This document shows, piece by piece, positions 6,464 through 15,169 of a stretch of 64,000 nt of DNA. The notes under the pieces were generated by a model that did not search any database, was not told the DNA's origin, and saw nothing but the letters and a program-made list of their open reading frames with translations. The position numbers and the translations under genes are program-made. Every line of letters begins with the position of its first letter. Position 1 is the stretch's first letter. This stretch comes from Sphingomonas sp. LT1P40. GTDB taxonomy: Bacteria; Pseudomonadota; Alphaproteobacteria; Sphingomonadales; Sphingomonadaceae. The stretch spans positions 2,108,001 through 2,172,000 of the forward strand of contig NZ_JAXOJT010000001.1 of assembly GCF_036663835.1 (NCBI RefSeq), read 5' to 3'.

Positions 6464-9352
6464 ATGACTGACACCAGCGAACCCACGCGCGATTACCGCG
6501 ACACCGTCTTCCTCCCGAAGACCGACTTCCCGATGAAGGCCGGCCTCGCCGCCAAGGAACCGGCGATTCTGGAGCATTGGGCAAGGATCGGCCTGTACCA
6601 ACGGCTGCGCGAGCAGCGTGCGGGGCGGGAGCGGTTCATCCTGCATGACGGCCCGCCCTATGCCAATGGCGACCTGCACATGGGTCACGCCATGAACAAG
6701 ATCCTGAAGGACATCGTCGTCCGCTCACAATCGCTGATGGGCAAGGACGCGCCCTATGTGCCCGGCTGGGACTGTCACGGCCTGCCGATCGAATGGAAGA
6801 TCGAGGAAGCGTATCGCGCCAAGAAGCTGAATAAGGACGAGGTGCCCGCCGCCGAGTTCCGCGCCGAATGCCGCGCCTATGCCGCCAAATGGGTCGATGT
6901 GCAGCGCGAGCAGTTCAAGCGGCTGGGCGTGATCGGGGACTGGGACGATCCATACCTGACGATGAAGTTCGACGCCGAGGCGACGATCGCGGGCGAATTG
7001 CTGAAGTTCGCGGAAAGCGGCCAGCTGTATCGCGGCGCCAAGCCGGTGATGTGGTCGCCGGTCGAAAAGACCGCGCTGGCCGAAGCCGAGGTCGAATATG
7101 AGGATGTCGTCTCGACTCAGATCGACGTTGCGTTCGAGATCGTGGATGCGCCGAATGCGCCGGAGCTGGTCGGCGCGCATGCGGTGATCTGGACGACCAC
7201 GCCGTGGACGATCCCGGTGAATCAGGCTTTGGCCTATGGGCCGGAGGTTGATTATGTTCTCGTAACTGATGGCAGCCGCCAATACCTGGTTGCCGGGCAG
7301 CTTGCGGAAACATTCCTCAAGCGCTTGCCGGACGATCATCCAGAAGTGATGGACCTGTCGGCAATCAACGAACTTGCCGAACTCGTCAGCGGAAGCGACC
7401 GCCCTCGCTTCAAAGGTTCCGACCTCGCCGGGGCCTCCGCCCGCCACCCAATGCACCATCTCGGCGGCTTCTTTGCCAAGCCGCGCCCATTCCTGCCCGG
7501 CGATTTCGTCACCACCGACGCCGGCACCGGTCTCGTCCATATGGCGCCCGATCATGGCGAGGACGATTTCCTGCTGTGCAAGGCGCATGGCATCGACCCG
7601 GTCTTCGCGGTCGATGGCGCGGGCATGTACCGCGCCGACTGGCTGTGGCTGGGCGGCCAGGGATCGGTGATCAACAAGAAGTTCGTGGCCAGCGACGGCC
7701 CGATCTGCACCGATTTGCGCGCGGTCGGCGGGTTGCTGGCGGCATCGGACGATTTCGCGCACAGCTATCCGCATAGCTGGCGGTCGAAAGCGAAGATCAT
7801 TTTTCGCGCGACCCCGCAGTGGTTCATTCCGATGGACCGACCGACCGGGCCGGATATCGATCCGACGATGGTTTCGTTCGGCAAGGCCATGCTGCCGGTC
7901 GGCGGCGGCAATGCCCCTACCCTGCGCGGCATCGCACTCGACGCGATCGAGCGGACGCGGTGGGTGCCGGAGCGTAGCCAGAATCGCATCCGATCGATGG
8001 TCGAGCAGCGCCCCGATTGGGTCATCAGCCGCCAGCGCGCCTGGGGCGTGCCGATTCCGCTCTATGTCCACCGCCAGTCCGGCGATTACCTCCGCGACGA
8101 AGCCGTCAACGCCCGCATCCTAGCTGCCTTCCGCGAAGGCGGGGCCGACGCATGGTTCGGCGCGGATCATCAGGCGTTGCTCGGCCCCGACCGCGATCTG
8201 GCGGACTATGAGGTCGTCAACGACATCCTCGACGTGTGGTTCGACAGCGGTTCGACGCACAGCTTCGTGATCGAGGCGCGTTATGGTGAAGGCACGCGCG
8301 CCAACCTATATCTCGAAGGGTCGGACCAGCATCGCGGCTGGTTCCAATCGTCGCTGCTCGAAAGCTGCGGCACCCGTGGCCGTGCGCCGTATGACGCAGT
8401 GCTGACGCACGGCTTCGCGCTCGACGGCAACGGGCGGAAAATGTCCAAGTCGCTGGGCAATGTCGTCGATCCGCTGAAAGTCATCAACGAATCGGGCGCG
8501 GATATCCTGCGGCTATGGGTCGCGCAGACCGATTATTTCGACGATGTCCGCATCGGCAAGGAAGTGCTGGGCGGCACCGGCGACGCGTACCGGAAGATGC
8601 GCAATACCTTCCGCTATCTGCTCGGCGCATTGGATGGCTTCGAGGACAGCGAGAAGGTCGGTGTCGACACGATGCCCGAACTCGAACTCTACGTCCTGCA
8701 CAAGCTGGGCGCGCTCGACGTCGAGCTGCGCTCGGCTACGGAGGCCTATGAGTTTAACCGCTATGCCCGCGCGCTGTCGGACTTCATGAACGAAGACCTG
8801 TCGGCCTTCTTCTTCGATATCCGCAAGGACTGCCTGTACTGCGACGCACCGACCGACCCCAAGCGCCGCGCCTATCGCACCGTGCTCGACATCCTGTTCC
8901 ACGCGCTGGTCCGCTACGCCGCGCCGATCCTGTCGTTCACGGCAGAGGAAGTGTGGCAGGCGCGCTATCCGTCCGAGGATGGCTCAGTCCATTTTCTCGA
9001 ATGGCCGGAATTGCCACCCCTCCCCGGCGATGACGCGATCAGCACCGAATGGGAGGATATCCGGCGTCTGCGCGTCGCCGTGACCGAGGCAATCGAGCCG
9101 TTGCGGCGCGAGAAAACGGTGCGCTCAAGCCTGGAGGCCGAAGTCACGGTGCCGGAGATGCTGCGCCCCGCCGCCGAGCTGGCGGAGGTGTTCATCGTCG
9201 CCGATGTGAAGCTCGCGGAGGGCGGCGTCACCGTCGCCCGCACCGACAAGCATAAATGCGGCCGCTGCTGGCGGCTGTTGCCAGAGGTTGATGCGGACGG
9301 CGCGCTGTGCCACCGCTGCACCACCGTCACTTCCAGCCCCGTGGTCTCATGA
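6464..9352 (+). CDS. ileS: Isoleucyl-tRNA synthetase
   Basis: Class I aminoacyl-tRNA synthetase charging tRNA-Ile; 962 residues. HIGH motif in ANGDLHMGHAMNKILKD near residue 70; the editing (CP1) domain is in the middle with TTTPWTIPVNQALAYGP; the KMSKS motif is in GNGRKMSKSLGNVVDP. A C-terminal zinc finger (KHKCGRCWRLLP ... LCHRC) is present, as in bacterial type IleRS. The stop overlaps the lspA start (ATGA), the classic ileS-lspA pair. Confidence 0.98.
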   Translation: MTDTSEPTRDYRDTVFLPKTDFPMKAGLAAKEPAILEHWARIGLYQRLREQRAGRERFILHDGPPYANGDLHMGHAMNKILKDIVVRSQSLMGKDAPYVPGWDCHGLPIEWKIEEAYRAKKLNKDEVPAAEFRAECRAYAAKWVDVQREQFKRLGVIGDWDDPYLTMKFDAEATIAGELLKFAESGQLYRGAKPVMWSPVEKTALAEAEVEYEDVVSTQIDVAFEIVDAPNAPELVGAHAVIWTTTPWTIPVNQALAYGPEVDYVLVTDGSRQYLVAGQLAETFLKRLPDDHPEVMDLSAINELAELVSGSDRPRFKGSDLAGASARHPMHHLGGFFAKPRPFLPGDFVTTDAGTGLVHMAPDHGEDDFLLCKAHGIDPVFAVDGAGMYRADWLWLGGQGSVINKKFVASDGPICTDLRAVGGLLAASDDFAHSYPHSWRSKAKIIFRATPQWFIPMDRPTGPDIDPTMVSFGKAMLPVGGGNAPTLRGIALDAIERTRWVPERSQNRIRSMVEQRPDWVISRQRAWGVPIPLYVHRQSGDYLRDEAVNARILAAFREGGADAWFGADHQALLGPDRDLADYEVVNDILDVWFDSGSTHSFVIEARYGEGTRANLYLEGSDQHRGWFQSSLLESCGTRGRAPYDAVLTHGFALDGNGRKMSKSLGNVVDPLKVINESGADILRLWVAQTDYFDDVRIGKEVLGGTGDAYRKMRNTFRYLLGALDGFEDSEKVGVDTMPELELYVLHKLGALDVELRSATEAYEFNRYARALSDFMNEDLSAFFFDIRKDCLYCDAPTDPKRRAYRTVLDILFHALVRYAAPILSFTAEEVWQARYPSEDGSVHFLEWPELPPLPGDDAISTEWEDIRRLRVAVTEAIEPLRREKTVRSSLEAEVTVPEMLRPAAELAEVFIVADVKLAEGGVTVARTDKHKCGRCWRLLPEVDADGALCHRCTTVTSSPVVS

Positions 9353-9867
9353 ATCGCACTCGCACTATCGGCTTCGCCATCGCCGCGCTCATCTTCATCG
9401 TCGATCAGGCGATGAAGGCCTGGGTCGTGGAAGGTCTGGGCCTCAGCTATCCCGGTGCGGTGCATGAAGTGCTGCCGTTCTTCGACCTGCGCTTCGTCGC
9501 CAATATCGGCGTTTCGCTGGGGCTGTTGCCCGCCGAAACCTCGACGATGCGCTGGGGCCTCGTGCTGCTGACCGCCGCGATCGCGGGCGGCGTGGCATGG
9601 TGGATGGTCAAGGAACAGCAGCGTCAGGACATCCTGGCGCTCAGCCTCGTGCTGGGCGGCGCGCTCGGCAATATCGTCGATCGCGTGCGCTTCGGCTATG
9701 TCGTCGATTATGCCGATCTGCACTTTGGCGAATGGCGCCCTTTTTTGGTCTTTAACGTCGCCGATGCAGCGATTACCATCGGCGTTCTGATTTTGCTCAT
9801 CCGGGCGCTGTTCGTGCGTGAAAAACCTAAGGCCGAAGCTGCCCCAGTGGAGAATGTGAATGCGTAA
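9349..9867 (+). CDS. lspA: Lipoprotein signal peptidase (signal peptidase II)
   Basis: Aspartic protease of the inner membrane that cleaves prolipoproteins before the lipidated Cys. 172 residues from the ATG that overlaps the ileS stop (ATGA). Four hydrophobic helices; catalytic Asp residues lie in GGALGNIVDRVRFGYVVDYADL and in FNVADAAITIG. The N-terminal IVDQAMKAWV segment is also conserved. Its 3' end overlaps the next gene, itself a lipoprotein, by 8 bases. Confidence 0.96.
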   Translation: MNRTRTIGFAIAALIFIVDQAMKAWVVEGLGLSYPGAVHEVLPFFDLRFVANIGVSLGLLPAETSTMRWGLVLLTAAIAGGVAWWMVKEQQRQDILALSLVLGGALGNIVDRVRFGYVVDYADLHFGEWRPFLVFNVADAAITIGVLILLIRALFVREKPKAEAAPVENVNA

Positions 9868-10327
9868 GTCCTTGAGTGTCGCCGCGATCGGCGCTTCGGC
9901 GATGCTGCTCGCCAGCTGTGGCAGCGGCGGTATCGGAAATCGCCAGCGTCCCGACGAATTCGCCGTGGCGCGTCAGGCACCATTGGTGATCCCGCCCGAC
10001 TTCGCGCTCAGCCCGCCCCAGCCCGGCGCGCCGCGTCCGCAGGATTCGGGTGGTCCGGCACAACAGGCGCTCGACGCGCTGTTCGGTGGTCCGGCGCAGC
10101 GTAGCGCTTCGGAAGCAGCGGCCGTCGATTCGGCCGGCGGACGCAGCGCCGCCGACACCGGCATCCGATCGGGCGTGGGCAGCCCCGGCACATCGGTGGT
10201 CGACAAGGGTAGCACCACGCGCGACATCGTCGCCGCGCCACAGGGCGATGGCCGCGACGCGCAGACCGGCACTGGCGGCGCTGCCCCGGCACCCGCCGCA
10301 ACGCCGACCCCGGCTCCGCAGAACTAA
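9860..10327 (+). CDS. DUF3035 (BamF-like) lipoprotein
   Basis: 155 residues with a lipoprotein signal ending in the lipobox LLASC, so probably anchored in the outer membrane and itself a substrate of the LspA encoded just upstream (8-base overlap). The segment RPDEFAVARQAPLVIPPDFAL is the hallmark of the DUF3035 family, which I recall is assigned to the alphaproteobacterial outer-membrane assembly factor BamF. The rest is Gly, Ala, Pro and Ser rich and probably disordered. Role in this organism is inferred from the family only. Confidence 0.8.
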   Translation: MRKSLSVAAIGASAMLLASCGSGGIGNRQRPDEFAVARQAPLVIPPDFALSPPQPGAPRPQDSGGPAQQALDALFGGPAQRSASEAAAVDSAGGRSAADTGIRSGVGSPGTSVVDKGSTTRDIVAAPQGDGRDAQTGTGGAAPAPAATPTPAPQN

Positions 10328-10354
10328 CGGGCACCGCCCACGCCCCAGCCAAAG

Positions 10355-10394
10355 AAAAAGGGCCGCGGAACATGTCGTTCCGCGGCCCTTTCTT
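10355..10394. terminator. Bidirectional rho-independent terminator
   Basis: A GC-rich perfect stem (gggccgcggaac with gttccgcggccc, 10360-10388) is flanked by AAAAA on the left and TTTCTT on the right. It can end transcription from the lspA/DUF3035 side and from the convergent porin gene. Confidence 0.85.
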
Positions 10395-10412
10395 GTGTCT
10401 GTCGGGTGTCGC

Positions 10413-11144
10413 TTAGAAAGCGGCGCCCAGCGTGAACAGCACGGCGCCGTCCGCACCGAAAGCTTCCTTGAACGGTGCGTCCTCGTTGGTGTTGACGTAG
10501 GAAACGCCAAGCGTCAGCACTTTCCACGTGGCTTCGACGCCGACCGAATAGTCGAGCACCTTGCTGTCGCCGTCATAGCCGCCGAGGTAGCTGTCGCTCC
10601 ACGAATGGCCCAGGCTGCCCTTCAGCTTGAACGGCGTTTCCGGAATGCCGATCGTGGCGGTGACCGAGGTATAAACGGCGCTGGCGTCACCCAGCGAATC
10701 CTGGCCGCCGGGTGCATAGGCGACCATGCCCTTGATCGTGGCCGGGCCGACAGTGCCGGTCAGCGCGAAATAAGGCTCGATCACCGACGTGTCCGACACG
10801 CCCGGATACAGATACAGCGTCGCGCCGATATCGGCGGTCAGGCCCGAAGCGATTTCCTTGGCGAAACCGGCGAACACGTCGATCTCGGTGCCGTTGGCAA
10901 AGCCGATGCTGGAGCCCCAGGTGCCGACATAGAGGCCGCTCTCGTGCGCGACGGTAAAGCCGCCCTGGATCGCTGCTTCTTCGTTCGACTGCGAGAAACC
11001 GCGGAAGCGATAGTCGCTGACGACGGTGGCGCTACCGGTGATGGTGAACGGGTCGGCCGGCGCTTCGGTTTCTTCCTGCGCGAAGGCGGGGGTTGCGGTG
11101 GCGGCGAGCAGCAGCGCGCCGAGAGTCAGCTTGGTGATACGCAT
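10413..11144 (-). CDS. TorF-family putative outer-membrane porin
   Basis: 243 residues. A Sec signal peptide (LTLGALLLAATATPAFAQ) is followed by a beta-barrel sequence with alternating hydrophobic residues and a terminal aromatic (LGAAF). The start of the mature part, ITGSATVVSDYRFRGFSQS, is the signature of the TorF (Gcw_chp) family found in alphaproteobacteria. Predicted role is a small outer-membrane channel; the substrate is unknown. Transcribed convergently with the DUF3035 gene and ended by the shared terminator. A TGTGCAA/TTGCACA dyad lies about 110 bases upstream. Confidence 0.88.
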   Translation of the reverse strand: MRITKLTLGALLLAATATPAFAQEETEAPADPFTITGSATVVSDYRFRGFSQSNEEAAIQGGFTVAHESGLYVGTWGSSIGFANGTEIDVFAGFAKEIASGLTADIGATLYLYPGVSDTSVIEPYFALTGTVGPATIKGMVAYAPGGQDSLGDASAVYTSVTATIGIPETPFKLKGSLGHSWSDSYLGGYDGDSKVLDYSVGVEATWKVLTLGVSYVNTNEDAPFKEAFGADGAVLFTLGAAF

Positions 11145-11251
11145 GGGATCCCTTTCGTCTTAAAGCGATGGTCCCCGCCTGCCGTGAGAAGCTCGCCGCA
11201 TTGGCTCAGGACGTTCGTCCAGGCGCGGCTATTCCCTCCCACGGACCGAAA

Positions 11252-11277
11252 TGTGCAATAGTCCGCTGCGTTGCACA
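11252..11277. promoter_or_regulatory. Dyad TGTGCAA-N12-TTGCACA upstream of the porin
   Basis: Two perfectly inverted 7-base half-sites at 11252-11258 and 11271-11277 in the 213-base gap between the porin gene and ridA. Spacing and symmetry fit a dimeric regulator site for the porin promoter. The factor is unknown. Nearby, TGTTGCG-TTGC-CGCAACA (about 11319-11336) forms a separate small hairpin beyond the 3' end of ridA. Confidence 0.4.
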
Positions 11278-11357
11278 ATAATATTCCGCAGCGCCGCGAA
11301 GGATTGGGCCACACTGTTGCGTTGCCGCAACAGCATGGTCGCATCGGTAACCGGCTT

Positions 11358-11813
11358 TCAGCTTACCGCGACGATCGCGTCGATCTCTACCGCTGCACCA
11401 CGCGGCAGCACCGCGACGCCAACGGCCGCACGGGCATGGCGACCGGCTTCACCGAACAGTTTTTCCATCATTTCCGACGCGCCATTGGCGACCAAAGGCT
11501 GATCGGTGAACGCCGGGTCGGAGTTGACGAACACGCCCAGCTTCACGATTCGCACGACGCGATCGAACCCGACCGCCTTGTCGATCTGTGCCGCCAGCAT
11601 CAGCGCGCAACGCTCGGCTGCTTCCTGACCGTAAGCCAGATCGCGGTCCTCACCCAGCCGCCCGGTCATCACCACGCCGTCCTTGAACGGCAACTGCCCG
11701 GAGATGTGGAGCAAGCCGCCGACCTCGACCGTCGGGACATAGGCGGCAACCGGCGCGGCCGCTTCAGGCAGGGTCAGGCCGAGTTCGGCGAGCTTGGCGT
11801 GGACGTCGATCAT
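11358..11813 (-). CDS. RidA family protein
   Basis: 151 residues from the ATG at 11813. Members of the YjgF/YER057c/UK114 family hydrolyse reactive enamine/imine intermediates or have related roles. The sequence has the family beginning VAAYVPTVEVGGLLHISGQLPFKDG and the C-terminal VGVAVLPRGAAVEIDAIVAV. In archetypal RidA the Arg that binds the substrate lies in a segment like NRVRTC; here the C-terminal part is HARAAVGVAVLP, so this is probably one of the divergent Rid subfamilies. The start codon overlaps the stop of the HAD gene (ATGA), so they are co-translated. Confidence 0.88.
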   Translation of the reverse strand: MIDVHAKLAELGLTLPEAAAPVAAYVPTVEVGGLLHISGQLPFKDGVVMTGRLGEDRDLAYGQEAAERCALMLAAQIDKAVGFDRVVRIVKLGVFVNSDPAFTDQPLVANGASEMMEKLFGEAGRHARAAVGVAVLPRGAAVEIDAIVAVS

Positions 11814-12457
11814 GAGGCTTCTCCCAAGGTTTCCAGTTCGGTTGCGGGTTGTCCGGCGGCGAAGCGCGCGGCGATCCACGCCTGCGCTTCACGCCAGTCG
11901 TCGATCCGCGCATTGGCGTGCGACGCGGGTGCGATATGCGGAGCGAGTGCGGGTTCGGACACCATGTGCAGCCGGTGAACATACGGCGCGGCGCGCGCGA
12001 CCGATTCGTGATGCTGCGGCAAATCATCGACGAAAACCGTGACGGACGCTCCGTGCTCCTCGACCAGCCGCGCCACCGGACGCCCCTTGCCACCTTGATT
12101 GCACTCGACCCGGTGGACGATGCCGTGCGTCTCCAGCTGGGCGATGCGCGAATCGCGGCAATGGTCCTGAAGGTTGGTCAGGATAACGATGTCGGCGACC
12201 TGCGACAGCGCCGCCAGCGCCTCACGCGCATGCGGCACCAATGTCTGCCGCGCCATTTCGGCGGGGAAAAAGCCGTCGAGATAGCCCCACATCGCCTCGG
12301 TCGTCAGCTCGCCGCCGTCGCGTCGCTTCATCGCCTGCGCCCATTCGCCACGCGACAAGTCGAAGTCGATATCGTGCGCCTCGTCCAGCCACACGCCGAA
12401 ATGGCGGACCATGTGCAGCAGCACTTCGTCGCAATCACAGATCAACAGCGGTTTCAT
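11810..12457 (-). CDS. HAD-superfamily hydrolase
   Basis: 215 residues from the ATG at 12457, starting MKPLLICDCDEVLLH. HAD motif I is DCDEV, motif II is VILTNLQ, a Lys in the NQGGKGRP segment provides motif III, and the motif IV acidic pair is in VFVDDLPQHHESV. Probably a cytoplasmic phosphatase of unknown substrate. It lies between DUF3572 (overlap of 4 bases) and ridA (overlap of 4 bases), a compact operon. Confidence 0.87.
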   Translation of the reverse strand: MKPLLICDCDEVLLHMVRHFGVWLDEAHDIDFDLSRGEWAQAMKRRDGGELTTEAMWGYLDGFFPAEMARQTLVPHAREALAALSQVADIVILTNLQDHCRDSRIAQLETHGIVHRVECNQGGKGRPVARLVEEHGASVTVFVDDLPQHHESVARAAPYVHRLHMVSEPALAPHIAPASHANARIDDWREAQAWIAARFAAGQPATELETLGEAS

Positions 12458-12741
12458 GCGGACTCCAGCGTGGCGCGGGCGGCGACCAAAGCGGCGGGCT
12501 TGCACCCCATTTCCTCGGCACAGGCGATCAAATTCGGCTCATAGGCTTCCAGAAAGCCCAGCACCGCTGCCAGCACATCCGGTTCGGCGGCGCGCGCGCG
12601 CAGGTCGGACGGGGTCAGGCCGGTGGTGTCGAGCAACCGGCGCGCACGATCGGCGTCGGACACGGTCCAGCCCAGCGCGGCAAGACCCAGCGCAACCGCA
12701 TCCTCATTTGTTTCCGGCCCATTTGTTTCTGTGAGGCGCAT
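12454..12741 (-). CDS. DUF3572 protein
   Basis: 95 residues. The segment ALGLAALGWTVSDADRARRLLDTTGL and LAAVLGFLEAYEPNLIACAEEMG are recognisable as the DUF3572 family, small helical proteins of alphaproteobacteria that often lie next to divK. Function unknown. It is divergent from divK with about 40 bases between the starts and overlaps the HAD gene downstream. Confidence 0.85.
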   Translation of the reverse strand: MRLTETNGPETNEDAVALGLAALGWTVSDADRARRLLDTTGLTPSDLRARAAEPDVLAAVLGFLEAYEPNLIACAEEMGCKPAALVAARATLESA

Positions 12742-12779
12742 CGCCTAGTGCTCTGCCCGTCTGTTCATGGAAGGTGCGC

Positions 12780-13142
12780 GTGGCAAAAAGGGTGCTGGTT
12801 GTCGAGGACAACGAACTCAATCTGAAACTTTTCTGCGACCTGCTGCGCGCACACGGGTTCGAGACATCGCCGGTGCGCGACGGGCGGGAGGCGGTGGCGA
12901 CGGCGCGCGCGTTCGTCCCGGATCTGATCGTGATGGACATCCAGCTGCCGCATATCTCGGGTCTAGACATCATCGCGCGGATGAAGGGCGATCCGGGACT
13001 GAAGGCGATTCCGATCATGGCGGTGACCGCCTATGCCGGGCAGGAGGACGAGGTGCGGATTCGCGCGGCGGGGGCGAACGCCTATGTGACCAAGCCGATT
13101 TCCGTGATGCGGTTCGTGGAGGAGGTGAACACGCTCCTTTGA
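12780..13142 (+). CDS. divK: DivK-type single-domain response regulator
   Basis: 120 residues, receiver domain only. The acidic pair is in VLVVEDNELNLKLF, the phosphorylated Asp is D53 in LIVMDIQLPHISG, the conserved Thr is in MAVTAYAGQ and the Lys in AYVTKPIS. It follows Caulobacter DivK closely, including D53 numbering when GTG at 12780 is used; that GTG has GGAAGG five bases upstream, whereas the GTG at 12774 has none at a proper distance. DivK controls cell-cycle kinases by protein contact. Divergent from the DUF3572 gene. Confidence 0.93.
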   Translation: MAKRVLVVEDNELNLKLFCDLLRAHGFETSPVRDGREAVATARAFVPDLIVMDIQLPHISGLDIIARMKGDPGLKAIPIMAVTAYAGQEDEVRIRAAGANAYVTKPISVMRFVEEVNTLL

Positions 13143-13155
13143 GAGGGTCGCGGTA

Positions 13156-13230
13156 CCGGCCCGCTCCCCCACCCGGCCACCCATCGGCAGGATACTCTGG
13201 AATGGGTGGCCGGGTGGGGGAGCGGGCCGG
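13156..13230. repeat. 28-bp perfect inverted repeat after divK
   Basis: Arms at 13156-13183 and 13203-13230 are exactly complementary (28 of 28), with a 19-base loop. The stem is rich in GC with a C5/G5 run. No T-run follows, so it is more like a mobile or structural palindrome than a standard terminator, though it may protect or end the divK transcript. Confidence 0.85.
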
Positions 13231-13336
13231 CACTGTGACTCGAAGGCATCGCAAAAAGGCCGCCGGGCGGGTCGCCCGCGGCCTTTGGCCCGATCCTGTC
13301 GGGAGCGACACGGGGCGGCTCACGCCGCCCGCTGCA

Positions 13337-13504
13337 TCACTTGATCTTGGCTTCCTTGAACTCGACATGCTTGCGCACGATCGGGTCGTACTTCCGGAAG
13401 CTCAGCTTCTCGGTCAGCGTGCGCGGGTTCTTCTTGGTCACATAGAAGAAGCCGGTGTCAGCGGTGCTGACGAGCTTGATCTTTACGGTAGTCGGCTTGG
13501 CCAT
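13337..13504 (-). CDS. rpmG: 50S ribosomal protein L33
   Basis: 55 residues, [20 protein letters not shown] followed by [20 protein letters not shown] and ending EAKIK. This is the typical proteobacterial L33 without the zinc-binding Cys pairs, a small protein of the large ribosomal subunit. The gene converges on divK, with the 28-bp inverted repeat between them. Confidence 0.96.
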   Translation of the reverse strand: MAKPTTVKIKLVSTADTGFFYVTKKNPRTLTEKLSFRKYDPIVRKHVEFKEAKIK

Positions 13505-13680
13505 CGCCCAAATCCTGCAATCTGTCTAAACGAATAAAGCGGCCGCGCGCTGGCAGGCCGCTATCAGGGGTGGGCGAATGACGGCTGGACCACGGAATGT
13601 CAAGGCCGGGGCTCGATTAGCAAGCTGTTAACCATAGGGCGCGCACGTTCCGGCAATGAGATAGCGAAGGGCGGGCGGCG

Positions 13681-13998
13681 ATGGAAAAGGGACAGAACTG
13701 GGCGGTGGCGACGGAACTGGGCCGGCGAATCGATTCGATCGGCGCGCGGGCGGCGCGAGCGGCGACGTGCGACCTTGCCGCCGATCTCGATGCGATCCGC
13801 CGAATCGCCCTCGCCAACGGCATGACCCCCGCCCTTCCCGTGGTCCACGCGCTCGAATCGGCGCTGGCTTCGGGTCAGCGCGGACCGATGATCGCCGACG
13901 GACTGTCGCTGTTGCGCGATGCCGTGACCTGTGGTCGCGACGACCCACGCACCGGCGCAGCGTTCGTCGCCGCCTGTGCGATCCGGCTGACTGGCTGA
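13681..13998 (+). CDS. Hypothetical small protein
   Basis: 105 residues, mostly helical, with EKGQNWAVATELGRRIDSIG, RRIALANGMTPALPVVHALESAL and a C-terminal AAFVAACAIRLTG. I do not recognise a family; the pattern resembles small conserved proteins in sphingomonads. Codon use matches the neighbours. The stop is followed at once by the start of the UPF0016 gene (TGATTGGTG), so the two are probably one transcript. Confidence 0.6.
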   Translation: MEKGQNWAVATELGRRIDSIGARAARAATCDLAADLDAIRRIALANGMTPALPVVHALESALASGQRGPMIADGLSLLRDAVTCGRDDPRTGAAFVAACAIRLTG

Positions 13999-14001
13999 TT
14001 G

Positions 14002-14568
14002 GTGGAAGCGCTCGTCCCCGCCTTTATCGCCGCATTGCTGACTCAGGTCGGGGATCGCTCGCCATGGCTGGTCGCGATTCTGGCGGATCGATACGGTCGC
14101 CCGTTCACCGTAGCGCTTGCCGCGATCCTGGCGCATGGCGCGGGCATCGCCATCGCCGCGACCGGCGGCATGCTGATCGCACCGATGCTGACGCCCAATG
14201 CCCGACAGCTGATGCTGGCGCTCGCGCTGATCTTCGCCGCGATGGGGTTGCTCTGGCGGCTCAAGACACCCGACCGGCTGGAGGGGTGGCGGCTGGGTAG
14301 TTTCCTGACGGCGCTGTTCGGCATATTCATTCTCGCACTCGGCGACACCACGCAATTCTTCACGCTGGCGTTTGCTGCGCGCGGCCCTTCGCCGGTGTTG
14401 GCCGGGGCTGGTGCACTCGCCGGGGTCGCGGTGGTCAATCTGGCCGCCGCGCTGATGGGCGAATTGAGCTGGCGACAGCTGCCGATCCGCGGATTTCGCA
14501 TCGGCTTCGGGATCGTCTGCCTCGCGGGCGGCCTGTTCCTCGCGGCCGGGGCGTTGCGGCTGATCTAG
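14002..14568 (+). CDS. UPF0016/GDT1-type membrane cation transporter
   Basis: 188 residues with six predicted transmembrane helices. The two family motifs (E-x-G-D-K/R-S/T in most members) appear as TQVGDRSPW in the first helix and LALGDTTQFF in the fourth. So the first acidic residue is Gln and the second motif lacks Glu before the Gly. Family members move Mn2+ or Ca2+; the substrate here is not determined. Start is GTG at 14002 (TTG at 13999 also possible), directly after the upstream stop. Confidence 0.8.
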   Translation: MEALVPAFIAALLTQVGDRSPWLVAILADRYGRPFTVALAAILAHGAGIAIAATGGMLIAPMLTPNARQLMLALALIFAAMGLLWRLKTPDRLEGWRLGSFLTALFGIFILALGDTTQFFTLAFAARGPSPVLAGAGALAGVAVVNLAAALMGELSWRQLPIRGFRIGFGIVCLAGGLFLAAGALRLI

Positions 14569-14666
14569 CCACTCGATCATGCTGATCTGACATTTCACGG
14601 CGAACCGGCGGACCCTATATGGCAAGGGATCGTTGCATAGCCGACTCGAATTTCAGGGGACCGATC

Positions 14667-15164
14667 ATGACCGAACCGAATGCAAAACTGAAAACCCCGA
14701 CCGATCTGAAGAGCAACGACGCCAAGACCGTCGCCGAGGCGCTGAACGGGATCCTCGCCGACAGCTTCGCGCTGTATTTCAAGACCAAGAATTTCCACTG
14801 GCACGTCTCCGGCCCGCATTTCCGCGACTATCATCTGATGCTCGACGATCAGGCGGCGCAGATCCTGGCGACGACCGATGTGATCGCGGAGCGCGTGCGC
14901 AAGACCGGCAACACCACGCTGCGTTCGGTCGGAGATATCGCGCGGCACCAGACGATCAAGGACAATGACGCGGCGTTCGTCTCCGCCGACGACATGCTGG
15001 CGGAGTTGCGCGAGGATAATCTGAAGCTGGTCGAACTGTTGCGCGAGGCCAAGGACATCGTCGACGAGGCGAAGGACAATGCCACCAGCGGCATTCTGGA
15101 CGAATGGACCGATCAGGCCGAGGAACGCGCATGGTTCCTGTTCGAGACCAGCCGGAAAGCTTAG
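14667..15164 (+). CDS. dps: Dps ferritin-like DNA-binding protein
   Basis: Forms a 12-subunit shell that stores iron and protects DNA from oxidants. 165 residues from the ATG at 14667. Ferroxidase-site signature KNFHWHVSGPHFRDYHLMLDDQ (His, Asp, Glu ligands) with a partner region AERVRKTGNTTLRSVGDI. The Lys-rich N-terminal tail (KLKTPTDLKSNDAK) could bind DNA. A palindrome of the family seen at 311 follows. Confidence 0.95.
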   Translation: MTEPNAKLKTPTDLKSNDAKTVAEALNGILADSFALYFKTKNFHWHVSGPHFRDYHLMLDDQAAQILATTDVIAERVRKTGNTTLRSVGDIARHQTIKDNDAAFVSADDMLAELREDNLKLVELLREAKDIVDEAKDNATSGILDEWTDQAEERAWFLFETSRKA

Positions 15165-15169
15165 AAAAC

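Noticed and set aside
5324-6688. Long open frame on the minus strand opposite ribF (about 450 codons)
   Set aside because: Shadow of a GC-rich gene: low-complexity Arg/Pro/His content, no family motif, and ribF on the other strand has clear motifs.
13156-13230. Small RNA or attachment site at the 28-bp palindrome
   Set aside because: No promoter, integrase or second attachment half seen; reported only as a repeat.
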